Source: Tenacibaculum sp. MAR_2009_124 (GTDB taxonomy: Bacteria; Bacteroidota; Bacteroidia; Flavobacteriales; Flavobacteriaceae). From it: a stretch of 64,000 nucleotides of DNA. The notes under the pieces were generated by a model. The model did not search any database. It was not told the DNA's origin and saw only the letters and a list, made by a program, of their open reading frames with translations. How positions within the stretch are numbered: position 1 is the first letter of the stretch; the number at the start of each line of letters is the position of its first letter. The translations under genes were made by a program, and so were the position numbers. This document shows, one piece after another, positions 9,891 to 19,659 of this stretch. The stretch covers positions 117,501 to 181,500 of the forward strand of contig NZ_FNSF01000002.1 of NCBI RefSeq assembly GCF_900105455.1, in the 5' to 3' direction.

Positions 9891-10673
9891 ATGAATTATA
9901 GTTATTCTTATCTTGTTAGAGTTCAGTATCTTGGGTTTCGATTTCATGGTTGGCAGAAACAACCTGGATTAAAAACGGTTCATTGGGCAATAGATAAAAC
10001 ATTAAAGTTTGTTTGTAAAGGTATACGCAATAAATCAGTTGGAGTTGGAAGAACGGATGCTAAAGTGTCTTCTGTCGATTATGCTTTTCAGTTGTTTATT
10101 GATATAGAGCTAACGGAGAATGATTTTGTTAATAGCTTTAATATAAACTCGCCGTCTGATATTAGGGCGGTGTCTATGAAAAGAATAACTGACGAGACCT
10201 TTAATATCATTCAGCATCCAAAAATTAAGGAATACAGGTATTATTTTTCATTTGGAGAGAAAAATCATCCATATTGTGCTCCGTTTTTAACGGGAGTTTT
10301 AGAGAAACTCGATATAGATGAAATGAAAAAGGGAGCGAAATTATTTGAAGGATACCACAATTTTATAAGGTATTGTACAAAACCATCTAAAGACACAAAA
10401 GTAGAAAGGACCATTAATGAGTGTGTTATTGTTGAAAATACCGAGCTGTCAGCATCGTTCTTTCCTGAAAAAAGTTATGTTTTAATTATTAAAGGACAAG
10501 GTTTTTTGAGGAATCAAATACGTTTGATCATGGGAGCATTATTTGAATTAGGAAAAGGAAATTATGATATAGATTTTATAAAAGAATCGTTAAATCCTAA
10601 AAGTAATATTGATTTTATGAAGACTATAGCGCCGTCTTCAGGATTGCATTTGTCTGAAGTCGATTTTAAATAG
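9891..10673 (+). CDS. truA: tRNA pseudouridine synthase A (TruA-like)
   Basis: Isomerises uridines 38-40 in tRNA anticodon arms to pseudouridine. The 260-residue protein has the TruA layout: N-terminal YLGFRFHGWQKQPGLKTV, the catalytic aspartate D56 in GVGRTDAKVSS, and C-terminal FLRNQIRLIMGALFELG. The catalytic loop reads GRTDAKVSS rather than the canonical GRTDAGVHA, so this is a divergent subfamily and could have a different target from classical TruA. It stands alone, divergent from the porin operon and convergent with the GNAT gene, whose stop is 4 bp away. Confidence 0.85.
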   Translation: MNYSYSYLVRVQYLGFRFHGWQKQPGLKTVHWAIDKTLKFVCKGIRNKSVGVGRTDAKVSSVDYAFQLFIDIELTENDFVNSFNINSPSDIRAVSMKRITDETFNIIQHPKIKEYRYYFSFGEKNHPYCAPFLTGVLEKLDIDEMKKGAKLFEGYHNFIRYCTKPSKDTKVERTINECVIVENTELSASFFPEKSYVLIIKGQGFLRNQIRLIMGALFELGKGNYDIDFIKESLNPKSNIDFMKTIAPSSGLHLSEVDFK

Positions 10674-10676
10674 TTA

Positions 10677-11351
10677 CTATACTTTTAGATAATGTCTCCA
10701 TACCATTTTTCGAATACTCTTAAATCCTAAATCATTGTATAATTTTATAGCACCAGTATTTTCTTCGGCAACGTGTAAAATTGGAGTTTTATTCTTTTTT
10801 AAAATTTGTTCAGAAGTATATGCAACTAGTTGTTTTGCCATTCCTTTTCTAATATGATTTGGATGGGTTACAACGGCGCTTAATTCAATATACTTATCCA
10901 TTTGAAGTCTTTCTCCTGAAACAGCGACTAGTTTATTGTCTATAAAAATGCCAAAGTAATCACCCATTTCGAAGGTTCTCTTTTTAAAGTAACCTGGCAT
11001 GACTAACCAAACAAGCTTATAGAGTTCTTCAATATGGTTCTTAGTTAGTTTTTTAATTTTATAAGTATATGTCGGTTGTATTAATTTAGTGAGGATCATT
11101 TGATCACAAATAACGGTTCTATCCGAAATAATAGTAGGTGTATGTAAAGGTTCATTACCAACAACAAAAAAATCATCGCATAAATTACTGTATGCTTCCA
11201 GTGCATTTTGAGTTTTTTCAAGGTTTGAAAAACCACCAAACGGACAAATATCAGGATCGTAAAACTTCATACCTTCATATTCTATTGCGTATAATTTGTG
11301 TGTTTCCGTTAGAGCCTGCCATACAGGATTATTCAAGTCATTTGTATTCAT
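10677..11351 (-). CDS. GNAT family N-acetyltransferase
   Basis: A 224-residue protein whose C-terminal half carries the acetyl-CoA-binding GNAT core: motif A as VVTHPNHIRKGMAKQLV (around 158-174) followed by HVAEENTGAIKLYNDLGF (around 195-212), the usual C-terminal strand-helix of the fold. The N-terminal half is less conserved and may set substrate choice. The substrate is unknown. It is convergent with truA and has its own upstream gap, so it is probably monocistronic. Confidence 0.82.
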   Translation of the reverse strand: MNTNDLNNPVWQALTETHKLYAIEYEGMKFYDPDICPFGGFSNLEKTQNALEAYSNLCDDFFVVGNEPLHTPTIISDRTVICDQMILTKLIQPTYTYKIKKLTKNHIEELYKLVWLVMPGYFKKRTFEMGDYFGIFIDNKLVAVSGERLQMDKYIELSAVVTHPNHIRKGMAKQLVAYTSEQILKKNKTPILHVAEENTGAIKLYNDLGFKSIRKMVWRHYLKV

Positions 11352-11444
11352 TGTATAAATATAGGAAGAGTAGATAAAACTTATTGAATACTCAGAAACA
11401 ATACCATTACAGTAATTTCAATTTGTAATGGTGTAAGTAAGAAA

Positions 11445-11475
11445 CAAAAAAGCCCATCCAAATGGATGAACTTTT
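11445..11475 (-). terminator. Rho-independent terminator of the small OMP gene
   Basis: Read on the minus strand, AAGTTCATCC pairs (with G-U pairs) with GGATGGGCTT around an ATTT loop, followed by a T-run. It lies 20-50 bp after the stop of the OMP gene at 11495. A second inverted repeat, ACCATTAC/GTAATGGT (11403-11432), follows. Confidence 0.75.
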
Positions 11476-11494
11476 AAAGAAATATGTTTATGTC

Positions 11495-11977
11495 TTATAA
11501 GCTGAACAATACACCTAAACCAATACTGCTCACACTTCCTCCGTCGGATGAGATTCCATTATAGCTTCCCTGAATAGCAATGTTGTCTGCAACGTCATAA
11601 CTAACTAAAGGTCTGTAATAAAAACCACCGTCATTACCTGTATTTATTCCAATTCCATATCCAATATCGGCTCCAATGCTGAATTTATCAGAAGCTTGAT
11701 ATCTTGCAGCTGCAGCAATAGGTAAGAATTGAGCATCATCATAACTAATATTACCAACTTCTTTGCCAAAAAAGTTGACGAAAGCTACTGATGGTCCTGC
11801 CTTAAAGTTGTCGGCAACATCGAATAAGTAGTTTGCTTCTGCACCAAGAGTAAAGGAAGAAAAATTACTGGCATCACCTACTGGAAGACCAAAGTTTACA
11901 CCTACATTAAATTCTCCTTCTTGAGCTTGAATAGTAACCCCAAGCATAACTGCAATAATAAAAACTAGTTTTTTCAT
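11495..11977 (-). CDS. Small outer-membrane beta-barrel protein
   Basis: 160 residues with a clear signal peptide (MKKLVFIIAVMLGVTIQAQ) and a short barrel of about eight amphipathic strands, ending in LGVLFSL as expected for a BAM substrate. It resembles the OmpW/opacity-like barrels (PF13505 type) common in flavobacteria. No enzymatic role can be read from it; structural or adhesion functions are possible. It is followed by its own terminator and separated by 105 bp from the acyl-CoA dehydrogenase gene, so it is likely transcribed alone. Confidence 0.8.
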   Translation of the reverse strand: MKKLVFIIAVMLGVTIQAQEGEFNVGVNFGLPVGDASNFSSFTLGAEANYLFDVADNFKAGPSVAFVNFFGKEVGNISYDDAQFLPIAAAARYQASDKFSIGADIGYGIGINTGNDGGFYYRPLVSYDVADNIAIQGSYNGISSDGGSVSSIGLGVLFSL

Positions 11978-12082
11978 CTTTTTAAATTTTTAAAGTTGGT
12001 GTTGATTATTCAACTTCTGTGCCATTTTTAAAAAAGTTCCTATAAACAATGAAAAAACTAGTTTACCTGTCTGAAGATTAGC

Positions 12083-13225
12083 TTATCCTTTAATTAAGCT
12101 TCTCGAAATTACAATTTTTTGAATTTCAGAGGTTCCTTCATATATTTGAGTGATTTTTGCATCACGCATTAACCTTTCTACATGATAGTCTTTAACAAAA
12201 CCATTACCACCATGAATTTGAACTGCCTCCACAGTTTGTTCCATGGCAACTTTTGAAGCATATAATTTAGCCATAGCTCCAGATTGATCGTAATTAGTTC
12301 CATTATCCTTATCACAGGCCGCCTTCATAACTAAATGGCGAGCAGCTGTAATTTCTGTATACATATCAGCTAATTTAAAAGCAATAGCTTGATGGTTACA
12401 TATTTCGGTACCAAAAGCCTTACGCTCTTTAGAATATTTTAAAGCTAATTCATATCCACCTGAAGCAATACCAAGTGCTTGAGCGGCAATTCCAATACGA
12501 CCACCTGATAAAGTTTTCATAGCGAATTTAAAGCCAAAACCATCCTCTCCAATTCTATTTTCTTTAGGAACTTTAACATCGTTGAATTGCAAAGTATGTG
12601 TATCTGAACCACGAATACCTAATTTATCTTCCTTCGGTCCAATATGGAAACCGTCCATACCTTTTTCAACAATAAAGGCGTTGATACCTTTGTGTTTTTT
12701 GCTTCTATCTGTTTGCGCAATTACCAGAAAAACATCGGCTCTACCTCCATTGGTAATCCAGTTTTTGGTACCATTTAAGAGGTAGTAATCCCCTTTGTCT
12801 TCGGCAGTAGTAGCTTGAGAAGTAGCATCGCTTCCAGCTTCAGGTTCACTTAAACAGAAGGCACCTATTTGTTCTCCCGTAGCTAATTTTGTTAAGTATT
12901 TTTGCTTTTGTTCTTCAGAGCCATACGCCTCTAAACCATAGCAAACTAATGAATTATTAACAGAAACCATTACTGAGGCTGAAGCATCAATTTTCGAAAG
13001 CTCTTCCATAATAAGAACATACGATACCGTGTCCATACCACTTCCTCCATACTTAGGATCTACCATAACTCCCATAAAACCGAGTTCTCCCATTTTTCGG
13101 ACTAACTCATTTGGAAATTCTTGTTTTTCATCTCGTTCAATAACTCCAGGTAACAATTCGGTTTGTGCAAAATCACGCGCAGCATCACGAATCATTAAAT
13201 GCTCTTCAGTAAGGTTGAAATCCAT
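12083..13225 (-). CDS. Acyl-CoA dehydrogenase (short/medium chain type)
   Basis: FAD enzyme oxidising acyl-CoA to trans-2-enoyl-CoA in fatty-acid or branched-chain amino-acid breakdown. At 380 residues it has the full family layout: FAD/substrate signature CLSEPEAGSDATS near 123, WITNGGRADVF near 157, and the C-terminal QIHGGNGFVKDYHVERLMRD. The catalytic glutamate lies in QIYEGTSEIQ near the end. The sequence is close to butyryl-CoA dehydrogenase (bcd)-like members, but no etfAB lies next to it, so chain length cannot be fixed. A good promoter precedes it. Confidence 0.93.
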   Translation of the reverse strand: MDFNLTEEHLMIRDAARDFAQTELLPGVIERDEKQEFPNELVRKMGELGFMGVMVDPKYGGSGMDTVSYVLIMEELSKIDASASVMVSVNNSLVCYGLEAYGSEEQKQKYLTKLATGEQIGAFCLSEPEAGSDATSQATTAEDKGDYYLLNGTKNWITNGGRADVFLVIAQTDRSKKHKGINAFIVEKGMDGFHIGPKEDKLGIRGSDTHTLQFNDVKVPKENRIGEDGFGFKFAMKTLSGGRIGIAAQALGIASGGYELALKYSKERKAFGTEICNHQAIAFKLADMYTEITAARHLVMKAACDKDNGTNYDQSGAMAKLYASKVAMEQTVEAVQIHGGNGFVKDYHVERLMRDAKITQIYEGTSEIQKIVISRSLIKG

Positions 13226-13270
13226 TTATCTATTTATTAATTTATTTGTTAAATTCGTAAAAAATGTTTT

Positions 13271-13301
13271 CAAAGATACGTTTTTGCTGTGAAATATTCA
13301 A
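13271..13301 (-). promoter_or_regulatory. Promoter of the acyl-CoA dehydrogenase gene
   Basis: On the minus strand TTG (13301-13299) is followed after 20 nt by TATCTTTG (13278-13271), an exact match to the Bacteroidota consensus TTG-N(17-23)-TAnnTTTG. It leaves a leader of about 40 nt before the ATG at 13225. Confidence 0.7.
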
Positions 13302-13325
13302 TAGACTTTTCTATTTTTACTGAAT

Positions 13326-14396
13326 ATGATAGAAGATTACTATTTTGTTATTGGTGTGATGTCGGGAACGTCATTAGATGGGATTGATTTAGTGTATACT
13401 AAATTTAGTAAAACGGATTATACTCGGTTTGAAATAATTTTTTCTGAAACGATTTCCTATTCATCAGAATGGGTAAAGAAATTACAGGAAGCTACGTCCT
13501 CTAAAAGAGAAAAGTTACAGATATTGAATATAGAATATGCGAATCTTTTAGCTACTGTTATTAATAGATTTAAAAAAAAGAATAGTATTGGTAAAATTGA
13601 TTTCATTGCTTCACATGGACATACAATTCTTCATGAACCTAGTAAGGGAATTACATTACAAATTGGAGATGGTCAAACGATAGCAAACCAAACTTTTGAA
13701 AAAGTCGTTTGTGATTTTCGAACTCAAGATGTTAAATTAGGAGGGCAAGGAGCCCCATTAGTTCCAATAGGAGATAAACTTTTGTTTTCCAATTATGCAT
13801 ATTGTATTAATTTGGGTGGTTTCGCAAATATCTCTTTTGATAATAATTTTGGAACGCGTATCGCATATGATATTTGTCCTGTAAATATTGTTCTTAATTA
13901 TTATGTTAGAAAACTAGGCAAAGAATACGATAATGAAGGAGAACTCGCAATGAGTGGAAGTATAAATGAAACGTTACTTGAAGAATTAAATAGTTTGGTT
14001 TATTACAGTGAAAAACCTCCTAAATCACTTGGTTTAGAATGGGTTCAAAAAAATGTGATTCCCTTAATCGATAACTATGAGGAAGATATACCTAAAATAT
14101 TAAGAACTTTTGTTGAACATTCTGCCTTTCAGATAAGTAAATCAATTAAAGGAAATGGGAATGTTCTTTATACAGGAGGAGGAGTATTTAATACTTTCTT
14201 AATAAAAAGAATTGAGTTTTTTACCAAGCAAAGAGTAGTTTTGGCTGAAAAGATGCTTATAGAATATAAGGAAGCATTAATTTTTGCTTTTTTAGGAGTG
14301 TTGAGGGTTGATGATAAGATAAATTGTTTGGCGTCAGTAACTGGGGCTAGCTCTAATCATTCCTCGGGGGATATTTTTTATGGAGAACTTTCCTGA
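13326..14396 (+). CDS. anmK: Anhydro-N-acetylmuramic acid kinase
   Basis: Phosphorylates and opens 1,6-anhydro-MurNAc from peptidoglycan turnover to MurNAc-6-phosphate; cytoplasmic. The ATP-binding signature GVMSGTSLDGIDLVY is at residues 10-24, followed by ASHGHTILHEP, FANISFDNNFG and the sugar-binding GGQGAPLVPIGD. The length of 356 matches the family. It is divergent from the acyl-CoA dehydrogenase gene with 100 bp between starts. No murQ lies next to it. An 11-bp inverted repeat follows the gene (14437-14468) and may end the transcript. Confidence 0.95.
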   Translation: MIEDYYFVIGVMSGTSLDGIDLVYTKFSKTDYTRFEIIFSETISYSSEWVKKLQEATSSKREKLQILNIEYANLLATVINRFKKKNSIGKIDFIASHGHTILHEPSKGITLQIGDGQTIANQTFEKVVCDFRTQDVKLGGQGAPLVPIGDKLLFSNYAYCINLGGFANISFDNNFGTRIAYDICPVNIVLNYYVRKLGKEYDNEGELAMSGSINETLLEELNSLVYYSEKPPKSLGLEWVQKNVIPLIDNYEEDIPKILRTFVEHSAFQISKSIKGNGNVLYTGGGVFNTFLIKRIEFFTKQRVVLAEKMLIEYKEALIFAFLGVLRVDDKINCLASVTGASSNHSSGDIFYGELS

Positions 14397-14723
14397 AACG
14401 ATTTAGTTTAATTTTTTGTTAAAAGCTATTGGTTCAATGGAAACTTTTTGAGTATATAAAGTTTCCATCGTATTTTAGCAATGTATATAATCAATAATAT
14501 ACAATTTAAAGGTCATTGAAAACAAGTTATGCCCAATATGGGTAGTTAGGTAAAATAATAATACGTAACATATATTTTTTTGGTAAGTTTGTGAGGTAAG
14601 AAAAAATTAAAAATTATTTAGATGAATCAGCTTTAACTCCCCTTATAGGGGTACAAAATTATGATATATAATTAGCTATAGAGAGAAAAGAAACTAAAGT
14701 TGAACATTACTAAAAAATAAAAG
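14397..14723 (+). promoter_or_regulatory. Leader/intergenic region of the Glu/Leu/Phe/Val dehydrogenase gene
   Basis: 327 bp without a gene. An 11-bp inverted repeat ATGGAAACTTT/AAAGTTTCCAT (14437-14468, 10-nt loop) lies near the anmK end. Closer to the dehydrogenase is a compact GC hairpin CCCCTTATAGGGG (14639-14651), striking in such AT-rich DNA and about 70 bp before the start codon. It could be an operator or a leader hairpin; no function is known to me. Confidence 0.4.
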
Positions 14724-15950
14724 ATGAAAGAATTACTAAAAAAATATGAAGAAAAACAACCTGAAATAGTTTTTAACTGGAAAGATTCAGAAACTGAAGC
14801 AGAAGGCTGGACAGTTATAAATTCGCTTAGAGGAGGAGCTGCTGGAGGTGGAACCAGAATGAGAAAAGGACTTGATAAGTACGAGGTTATGTCCCTAGCA
14901 AAAACAATGGAAGTAAAATTCACTGTGTCTGGACCAGCTATTGGCGGTGCTAAATCAGGGATTAATTTTGATCCACATGACCCAAGAAAAAAAGGAGTAT
15001 TACAGCGTTGGTATAAAGCAGTAGCACCATTATTAAAGAATTATTATGGTACTGGAGGAGATTTAAATGTTGACGAAATACATGAAGTAATTCCAATTAC
15101 AGAGGATAGTGGCGTTTGGCATCCGCAGGAAGGAGTATTTAACGGACACTTTAAGCCAACAGAAGCTGATAAGATTAATAGAATTGGTCAGTTACGTCAT
15201 GGAGTAATTAAAGTTCTTGAAGATGCTAATTTATCGCCAAGTGTTGCAAGAAAATATACAGTAGCCGATATGATTACTGGTTACGGTGTTGCAGAGGCGG
15301 TTAAGCACTATTATGAGATCTATGGAGGAAGCGTTGTTGGTAAAAGAGCAATTGTACAAGGTTTTGGTAACGTAGGTTCTGCAGCGGCATATTATTTAGC
15401 TCAAATGGGAGCAAAAGTAGTTGGAATTATAGATAGAGTTGGAGGGGTAATTAAAGAGGAAGGTTTTTCTTTTGAAGAAATAAGAGAGCTTTTTTTAAAT
15501 AAAGATGGTAATACACTAATATCTGAGAATATGATTCCTTTCGAGGAGATGAATGCTCGAATTTGGAATTTACCTTGTGAAATTTTTGCTCCATGTGCGG
15601 CATCGAGATTAATTAAGCAAGATCAAATAGATCAAATGATTACTACTGGACTAGAGGTGATATCTTGTGGAGCAAATGTTCCTTTTGCTGACCAAGAAAT
15701 TTTCTTTGGACCAATTATGGAGGCAACTGATAAGAAAGTAAGTTTGATTCCAGATTTTATATCAAACTGTGGAATGGCAAGAGTTTTTGCCTATTTTATG
15801 GAAAGAAGAGTTGAAATGACTGATGAGGCTATTTTTAGTGATACCTCAAATACGATAAAAAAGGCACTACAAAAATCATTTTCAAGAAGTGCCTCAAAAA
15901 CGAAAATAAGTGAAACAGCTTTTGAAATAGCGTTGAAAGAACTAGTTTAA
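14724..15950 (+). CDS. Glu/Leu/Phe/Val dehydrogenase
   Basis: NAD(P)-dependent oxidative deaminase of an amino acid. The N-terminal dimerisation domain has the catalytic lysine segment [15 protein letters not shown] near 71-85 and [10 protein letters not shown] near 112. The Rossmann domain carries the nucleotide signature [20 protein letters not shown] near 213. At 408 residues it is slightly shorter than hexameric GDH. It stands 20 bp before nhaB and is likely cotranscribed with it. Whether glutamate or a branched-chain amino acid is preferred cannot be read here; GltBD elsewhere in the window makes a catabolic role plausible. Confidence 0.9.
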   Translation: MKELLKKYEEKQPEIVFNWKDSETEAEGWTVINSLRGGAAGGGTRMRKGLDKYEVMSLAKTMEVKFTVSGPAIGGAKSGINFDPHDPRKKGVLQRWYKAVAPLLKNYYGTGGDLNVDEIHEVIPITEDSGVWHPQEGVFNGHFKPTEADKINRIGQLRHGVIKVLEDANLSPSVARKYTVADMITGYGVAEAVKHYYEIYGGSVVGKRAIVQGFGNVGSAAAYYLAQMGAKVVGIIDRVGGVIKEEGFSFEEIRELFLNKDGNTLISENMIPFEEMNARIWNLPCEIFAPCAASRLIKQDQIDQMITTGLEVISCGANVPFADQEIFFGPIMEATDKKVSLIPDFISNCGMARVFAYFMERRVEMTDEAIFSDTSNTIKKALQKSFSRSASKTKISETAFEIALKELV

Positions 15951-15969
15951 AAGCTATAAATTAAGTAAT

Positions 15970-17442
15970 ATGTTTAAATATTTTTTAGGTAACAGTCCAA
16001 AATGGTTTAAAATGACCATGATTGGCTTTTTAATCTTTAACATTTTTTCCTTTTTTATTTTAGGGAAAACAGTAACGGCTTGGCTTTTTATTGGGGAGTT
16101 TATTTTTACTCTAGCAATGGCTTTAAAATGTTACCCCCTACAATCAGGTGGTTTATTAGCCATTGAAGCACTAGCTTTAGGATTAACAACGCCTAAAAAT
16201 GCGTACCATGAGGTTGATCAAAATCTTGAGGTTGTCTTACTGTTGGTTTTTATGGTAGCAGGGATTTATTTTATGAAACCTTTGTTAATGTATATTTTTA
16301 GTAAAGTATTTACTAAAATAAAATCAAAAGTAGTTTTATCCGTATTATTTGTGTTGTTGTCTGCCGTCTTATCAGCGTTTCTAGATGCCTTAACGGTAAC
16401 AGCTGTTTTAATTAGTGTTGCGGTTGGGTTTTACGGGGTGTATCATAAAATTCATTCTAGTTCTTCTGATCATGATGAAGATGGTATTTTGGATAGAAAA
16501 GAACTTAGTGGAGAAACATTAGAGCAATTTAGAAGCTTCTTAAGAAGTTTAATTATGCATGGAGTTGTTGGTACTGCTTTAGGTGGTGTTTGTACTTTGG
16601 TTGGAGAACCCCAAAATCTTTTAATAGGAGAAAGATTAGGGTGGGATTTTATCGAGTTTTTCATGCAGATGGCTCCAATAACATTACCTGTATTAGTGTT
16701 AGGAGTTATTACTACAATAGTTCTAGAAATAACTTGCTGGTTTGGGTTCGGAGCGAAACTTCCGAAGGCTGCAGCTGAGATTATAGAAAGATATACTGAG
16801 AAAGAAGATCAGCAACGTACAGAAAAACAAAAATATGGACTTATTGTTCAGGGAGTTTCAGCATTACTTTTGATTGCTGGGTTGGCCTTACATATTGCTC
16901 CAGTTGGATTTATTGGTTTGGCATTGATTATTGTACAAACGGCATTCATGGGAATTATAGACGAGCATCAACTTGGACACGCTTTTGAGGAAGCACTCCC
17001 GTTTACTGGATTGTTAGTTGTATTCTTTATTATTGTAGCAATGATTCATGATCAACATTTGTTTAGTCCAATAATTCATTGGGCCTTAGAACAAGATCCG
17101 TCATCTCAGCCTGGGTTGTTTTATTTAGCAAATGGAATTCTTTCAGCCATTAGTGATAATGTTTTCGTAGCAACAGTTTATATTGGAGAGGTTGAAGCAG
17201 CATTTAAATCTGGTCAAATCTCAAGAGAGCATTTTGAAACATTGGCTATTGCTATAAACACAGGTACCAATTTACCAAGTGTAGCAACTCCAAATGGCCA
17301 GGCAGCATTTTTATTCTTATTAACTTCTTCGCTAGCTCCATTAATAAACTTATCTTACACGAAGATGGTGAAAATGGCATTACCTTATACAATTGTACTA
17401 GGTGGCGTGGGATATATAATGGTAAAGTTAATGTTAGGATAA
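15970..17442 (+). CDS. nhaB: Na+/H+ antiporter NhaB
   Basis: Inner-membrane sodium-proton antiporter for sodium and pH homeostasis. The 490-residue protein matches NhaB throughout: N-terminal [11 protein letters not shown], then [33 protein letters not shown] and [20 protein letters not shown], the last holding the buried transport aspartates. About twelve membrane segments are evident. A charged cytoplasmic stretch ([19 protein letters not shown]) is an acidic loop. It is followed by a strong terminator. A sodium antiporter fits a marine lifestyle. Confidence 0.94.
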   Translation: MFKYFLGNSPKWFKMTMIGFLIFNIFSFFILGKTVTAWLFIGEFIFTLAMALKCYPLQSGGLLAIEALALGLTTPKNAYHEVDQNLEVVLLLVFMVAGIYFMKPLLMYIFSKVFTKIKSKVVLSVLFVLLSAVLSAFLDALTVTAVLISVAVGFYGVYHKIHSSSSDHDEDGILDRKELSGETLEQFRSFLRSLIMHGVVGTALGGVCTLVGEPQNLLIGERLGWDFIEFFMQMAPITLPVLVLGVITTIVLEITCWFGFGAKLPKAAAEIIERYTEKEDQQRTEKQKYGLIVQGVSALLLIAGLALHIAPVGFIGLALIIVQTAFMGIIDEHQLGHAFEEALPFTGLLVVFFIIVAMIHDQHLFSPIIHWALEQDPSSQPGLFYLANGILSAISDNVFVATVYIGEVEAAFKSGQISREHFETLAIAINTGTNLPSVATPNGQAAFLFLLTSSLAPLINLSYTKMVKMALPYTIVLGGVGYIMVKLMLG

Positions 17443-17478
17443 AATATTAAGAAACATACATTTTATTTTATAATTTTG

Positions 17479-17509
17479 AATCCTGAATTTTACAATTCAG
17501 GATTTTTTT
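17479..17509 (+). terminator. Rho-independent terminator after nhaB
   Basis: AATCCTGAATT pairs perfectly with AATTCAGGATT around a TTAC loop, then five T. It lies about 40 bp after the nhaB stop. Confidence 0.88.
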
Positions 17510-17725
17510 AAACAATTAAAAAAAAACTCATTCGTTATACTAGTTATACTTTGAAGTTACCCCCAAAAATGAAATGGTTAATTTTTTTAAATAGATAAGG
17601 CGTGAAAAGAGAGCATAGTGATGTATATGGTCATTTTTTCACGAAGTATAAAGAGAAAAGATGTGGCTTTATTGGGTAAATTTATTTATAAATGGTAGTA
17701 GTATTAAAAACTTAAATTCATTTTA

Positions 17726-18412
17726 ATGATAGCATATTTTCAAGATCAAGCTGAGGTAGTAGAAGAAGTGTCACAAGAAAAGACATTATCTATTTATAAT
17801 TTAATTATGGATGGAGGTATAGGAGGACAAATTATAATAGCTTTATTATTTGTGCTGTTGGCTGTGGCTCTATACATATATTTTGAACGCTTTTTTGCTA
17901 TTAAAGCTGCTTCGAAAGTAGATAAGAACTTCATGAATCAAATAAAGGATCATGTGATGAATGGTAAATTAGAAAGTGCAAAATCATTATGTGATAATAC
18001 AACCACTCCAGCTGCTAGATTGATTGGAAAAGGAATTTCTAGAATCGGGAAACCTTTAGAAGATATTAATAAAGCAATTGAAAATGCAGGTAAGCTTGAA
18101 GTGTATCAATTAGAAAAAAATGTAAGTGTTATAGCTACAATAGCAGGAGCCGCTCCAATGATTGGGTTCTTAGGGACTGTAATAGGAATGATTGTTGCAA
18201 TTCATGAAATAGCTAATTCAGGAGGTCAGATAGATATAAAAATGCTTTCAGATGGATTGTATACGGCGATGACTACTACGGTAGCTGGTTTAATTGTTGG
18301 TATTATTGCTTATATTTCATATAATCATTTGGTAGTTAGAACCGATAAAGTTGTTTACCAAATGGAAGCGAAATCTGTGGAATTTTTAGATCTTTTAAAT
18401 GAACCTGTATAG
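17726..18412 (+). CDS. exbB: ExbB/TolQ/MotA-type proton channel protein
   Basis: Inner-membrane proton-channel subunit that, with ExbD, uses the proton motive force to drive TonB. At 228 residues it has three membrane segments: one near 30-52, and a pair in the C-terminal half with the family signature AGAAPMIGFLGTVIGMIVAI and TAMTTTVAGLIVGIIAYISY. It is the first gene of a tight three-gene operon (2 bp to exbD, 4 bp to the TonB-like gene). A TolQR role is an alternative, but the TonB-type partner favours ExbB. Confidence 0.92.
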   Translation: MIAYFQDQAEVVEEVSQEKTLSIYNLIMDGGIGGQIIIALLFVLLAVALYIYFERFFAIKAASKVDKNFMNQIKDHVMNGKLESAKSLCDNTTTPAARLIGKGISRIGKPLEDINKAIENAGKLEVYQLEKNVSVIATIAGAAPMIGFLGTVIGMIVAIHEIANSGGQIDIKMLSDGLYTAMTTTVAGLIVGIIAYISYNHLVVRTDKVVYQMEAKSVEFLDLLNEPV

Positions 18413-18414
18413 TT

Positions 18415-18807
18415 ATGAATTTAAGAGGTAGAAATAAGGTTGACCCTAGTTTTAATATGTCGTCAATGACAGATATTGTGTTTCTGTTGTTAATATTTTT
18501 TATGTTAACTTCAACACTGGTTACGGTAAGTGCAATTGATGTATTATTGCCAAAAGCAGGGGGTAAAACAGAAAATAATACTTCTGTTGCAGTTTCAATT
18601 ACTAAGAATTCATCTTTTTATATTGATAAATCTAAGGTTAGTTCTCGGAATTTGGAAAGAGAAATATTAGCAAAAGTAGGAGCGGATAAGAAAAAAACAG
18701 TTGTAATTCGAGGTGATCAAAATGTAGCGTATAAAAACGTGATGAAGGTTATCGATATAGCCAATAGGAATAAATTGAAAATGATTTTAGCTGTTAAAGG
18801 AAAATAA
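18415..18807 (+). CDS. exbD: ExbD/TolR biopolymer transport protein
   Basis: 130-residue single-pass inner-membrane protein. A short cytoplasmic N-terminus (NLRGRNKVDPSFNMSSMTD) leads into the membrane helix IVFLLLIFFMLTSTLVTV, with the conserved proton-carrying aspartate just inside it (MTDIVFLL). The periplasmic domain VSITKNSSFYIDK to VVIRGDQNVAYKNVMKVID is typical of ExbD. It forms the motor with the preceding ExbB and acts on the next gene product. Confidence 0.92.
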   Translation: MNLRGRNKVDPSFNMSSMTDIVFLLLIFFMLTSTLVTVSAIDVLLPKAGGKTENNTSVAVSITKNSSFYIDKSKVSSRNLEREILAKVGADKKKTVVIRGDQNVAYKNVMKVIDIANRNKLKMILAVKGK

Positions 18808-18811
18808 TTTT

Positions 18812-19633
18812 ATGCCCATATTAGAAACGAAACATAAGAAAAAATCTGCAGTAATAACAATAATCATTTTGTTATTACTTCTTTATGGTGTGTTTAATTT
18901 CGGAATGCAATATTTAGATCCTCCAATAGAATATGGGGTTGCTATAAATTTCGGAAATTCGGATGTAGGTAGAGGAGAACCTGTTGAAAAAACAAAGCAA
19001 CAAGCAACAAAAGAGACGGTTGAAGAAGTTCAAGAGGAGCAGGTTGAAGAGGTTAAAGATGATGTTATAAAAGAGGATGTTATTACTGATGATACTTCTG
19101 AAGATGTTCCAGTGATAGAAAAAAGTAAAGAGGAAAAAAAGGAAGTAACAGAAACTCCTGAAAAGACGAAACCAAAAGAAAAGCCGAAGCCAAAACCTTC
19201 AAAAGCTACAAGTGATGCTTTAAATAGTTTATTGAATGGGGCTTCAAAAGACGGGGCTTCTGGAGGAGAAGGAGATGATGATAAAGATGGAACGAAAGGG
19301 AATCAAAATGGAGACCCTAATTCTTCTAAGTATTATGGTAAAGGAGGAAGTGGTTCTGGAGGGAATTATAATTTAGCAGGAAGAAGAGCTCTGTCTAAGC
19401 CTGTTGAGAAGCCCAATTGCCAGGAAGAAGGAACAGTGGTTGTTAGTATCGAGGTGGATAAAAATGGAAAAGTTATTCGTGCTATTCCTGGGGTAAGAGG
19501 AACAACTAATTCGGCATCTTGTTTATACGATGCTGCAAGAAAAGCAGCGTTAAAAACAAAATGGAATCCGGATTCAAAGGCTCCTACAAAACAAAAAGGA
19601 ACTATTATTTATCAGTTTTCACTTTCACAGTAA
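18812..19633 (+). CDS. TonB-like energy transducer
   Basis: 273-residue protein anchored by one N-terminal membrane helix (about 11-30). A long acidic and Lys/Pro-rich linker (residues about 50-135, EEVQEEQVEEVKDD and KPKEKPKPKPSK) would span the periplasm. A Gly-rich stretch is followed by a C-terminal domain of TonB type (GTVVVSIEVDKNGKVIRAI to KGTIIYQFSLSQ). It carries force from the ExbBD motor to outer-membrane TonB-dependent receptors. The C-terminal domain has a cysteine pair (NCQEEG and SCLYDA) that could form a disulfide. The third gene of the operon, just ahead of folC. Confidence 0.85.
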   Translation: MPILETKHKKKSAVITIIILLLLLYGVFNFGMQYLDPPIEYGVAINFGNSDVGRGEPVEKTKQQATKETVEEVQEEQVEEVKDDVIKEDVITDDTSEDVPVIEKSKEEKKEVTETPEKTKPKEKPKPKPSKATSDALNSLLNGASKDGASGGEGDDDKDGTKGNQNGDPNSSKYYGKGGSGSGGNYNLAGRRALSKPVEKPNCQEEGTVVVSIEVDKNGKVIRAIPGVRGTTNSASCLYDAARKAALKTKWNPDSKAPTKQKGTIIYQFSLSQ

Positions 19634-19659
19634 ATTCTTATTTAAATATTTTACAATAA

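Noticed and set aside
11403..11432. Inverted repeat ACCATTAC/GTAATGGT as a second terminator
   Set aside because: No T-run on either strand and a true terminator lies 13 bp upstream in the transcript; left as an unexplained hairpin.
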